From NCBI GenBank assembly GCA_965365275.1, contig CBDUBA010000102.1, forward strand, positions 1-16,364: DNA of 16,364 bases, in the 5' to 3' direction. Both the position numbers and the translations under genes were made by a program. The notes under the pieces were generated by a model that worked only from the letters and a program-made list of their open reading frames with translations, did no database searches and was not told the origin of the DNA. This stretch comes from JAGTVG01 sp965365275. Lineage in GTDB: Bacteria; Bacteroidota; Bacteroidia; Cytophagales; Cyclobacteriaceae. Numbering within the stretch: the first letter of the stretch is position 1; each line of letters begins with the position of its first letter. Below, one piece after another: positions 15,889-16,364 of this stretch.

Positions 15889-16364
15889 ATGATACAATTT
15901 CAACCCTTTATGATGGAACGGTTCATGTCAATACATGAGAAGGCCGTGGATTATAACCTGTCGGAGAGTGGAGTCCATCCCTTGCTACTGGAAGAGTTGC
16001 TGGCTTTTGATCCCGATTCCCACGATGCGTTAATGAGAACTGATCTTGACTATGCACATGCCAATGGGGACCCGCAACTCAGGGAAAATATAGCCAGAAT
16101 ATACAACGGGGCCACCAGAAACAATGTACTCGTTACGGTCGGGGCAATAGAGGCCAATTACATAGCTACCCAGTCATTGGTTGGACCCGGGGAGGAGATT
16201 GTGATCATGTTGCCGAATTATATGCAGATATGGGGTATTTCCAGGAACAGGAACTATAAGATTGAGACTTTTTCTTTGCTGGAGGAAAAGGAATGGGCAC
16301 CCGACCTGAATAGGTTGGAGAATGTCGTATCCGAAAAAACCAAAATGATCGCCATTTGTAATCC
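15889..16364 (+). CDS. PLP-dependent class I/II aminotransferase, N-terminal part (3' end outside window)
   Basis: 158 complete codons from the ATG at 15889, cut by the right edge. The protein opens with F-M-M-E-R-F and Y-N-L-S-E-S-G-V-H-P-L, then Y-A-H-A-N-G-D-P-Q-L-R-E-N-I-A (the fold I Y-x-x-x-x-G-x-x-x-L-R motif), V-T-V-G-A-I-E-A-N (cofactor phosphate region) and P-N-Y, and ends in I-A-I-C-N at the start of the conserved C-N-P-N-N-P motif. The PLP-binding lysine lies outside. The E-R-F plus N-L-S-E-S-G opening recalls a subgroup often labelled as capreomycidine-synthase-like or generic aminotransferases; I cannot narrow it further. No signal peptide, so cytoplasmic. It starts 49 bases after the glycosidase-like gene, the fourth member of the likely operon, where it could deaminate the imported amino compound. 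Confidence 0.9.
   Translation, partial: MIQFQPFMMERFMSIHEKAVDYNLSESGVHPLLLEELLAFDPDSHDALMRTDLDYAHANGDPQLRENIARIYNGATRNNVLVTVGAIEANYIATQSLVGPGEEIVIMLPNYMQIWGISRNRNYKIETFSLLEEKEWAPDLNRLENVVSEKTKMIAICN

Overview
The window looks like chromosomal DNA from an uncultured or environmental member of the Bacteroidota (Bacteroidales/Marinilabiliales-like). The evidence is two proteins that end in type IX secretion (T9SS) C-terminal sorting domains with the usual Y-P-N-P start, the lack of clear Shine-Dalgarno sequences before most starts, AT-rich intergenic DNA, and an AraC regulator of the type common in Bacteroidota. Nearly every complete protein starts with a signal peptide, so this is a region for export and scavenging rather than housekeeping. 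I saw no rRNA, tRNA, transposase or phage gene.

Left part (1-8100): the 5' portion of a formylglycine-generating-enzyme (SUMF1) family gene runs off the left edge on the minus strand. After a gene-poor 518-base gap comes a secreted multidomain esterase-like protein (1149-3455, +), then a seven-repeat FG-GAP/ASPIC-UnbV surface protein with a T9SS tail (3741-5582, +). Convergent to it is a vanadium-dependent haloperoxidase-like protein, also with a T9SS tail and a full set of vanadate-binding residues (5792-7990, -). Between the two convergent genes lies a tandem array of six 18-base units that runs into the haloperoxidase stop codon.

Right part (8100-16364): two paralogous neutral-ceramidase-domain proteins flank a minus-strand AraC-family regulator. 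The first is a predicted lipoprotein in which a zinc-ligand histidine appears to be replaced by glutamate. The second keeps the canonical H-T-H motif and heads a tightly spaced set of plus-strand genes: ceramidase-like hydrolase, APC-family permease, GH123/DUF4091-type glycosidase-like protein, and a PLP aminotransferase cut by the right edge. Gaps are about 106, 54 and 49 bases, so a single operon divergent from the regulator is likely.

Working inference: the right-hand cassette deconstructs an N-acylated, possibly glycosylated compound (glycosphingolipid-like or N-acyl amine/amino acid) outside the cytoplasm. The glycosidase would trim sugar, the ceramidase-like enzyme would cut the amide, the permease would import the amine-bearing product, and the aminotransferase would deaminate it. 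This combination is the most interesting system in the window, but its substrate cannot be read from sequence.
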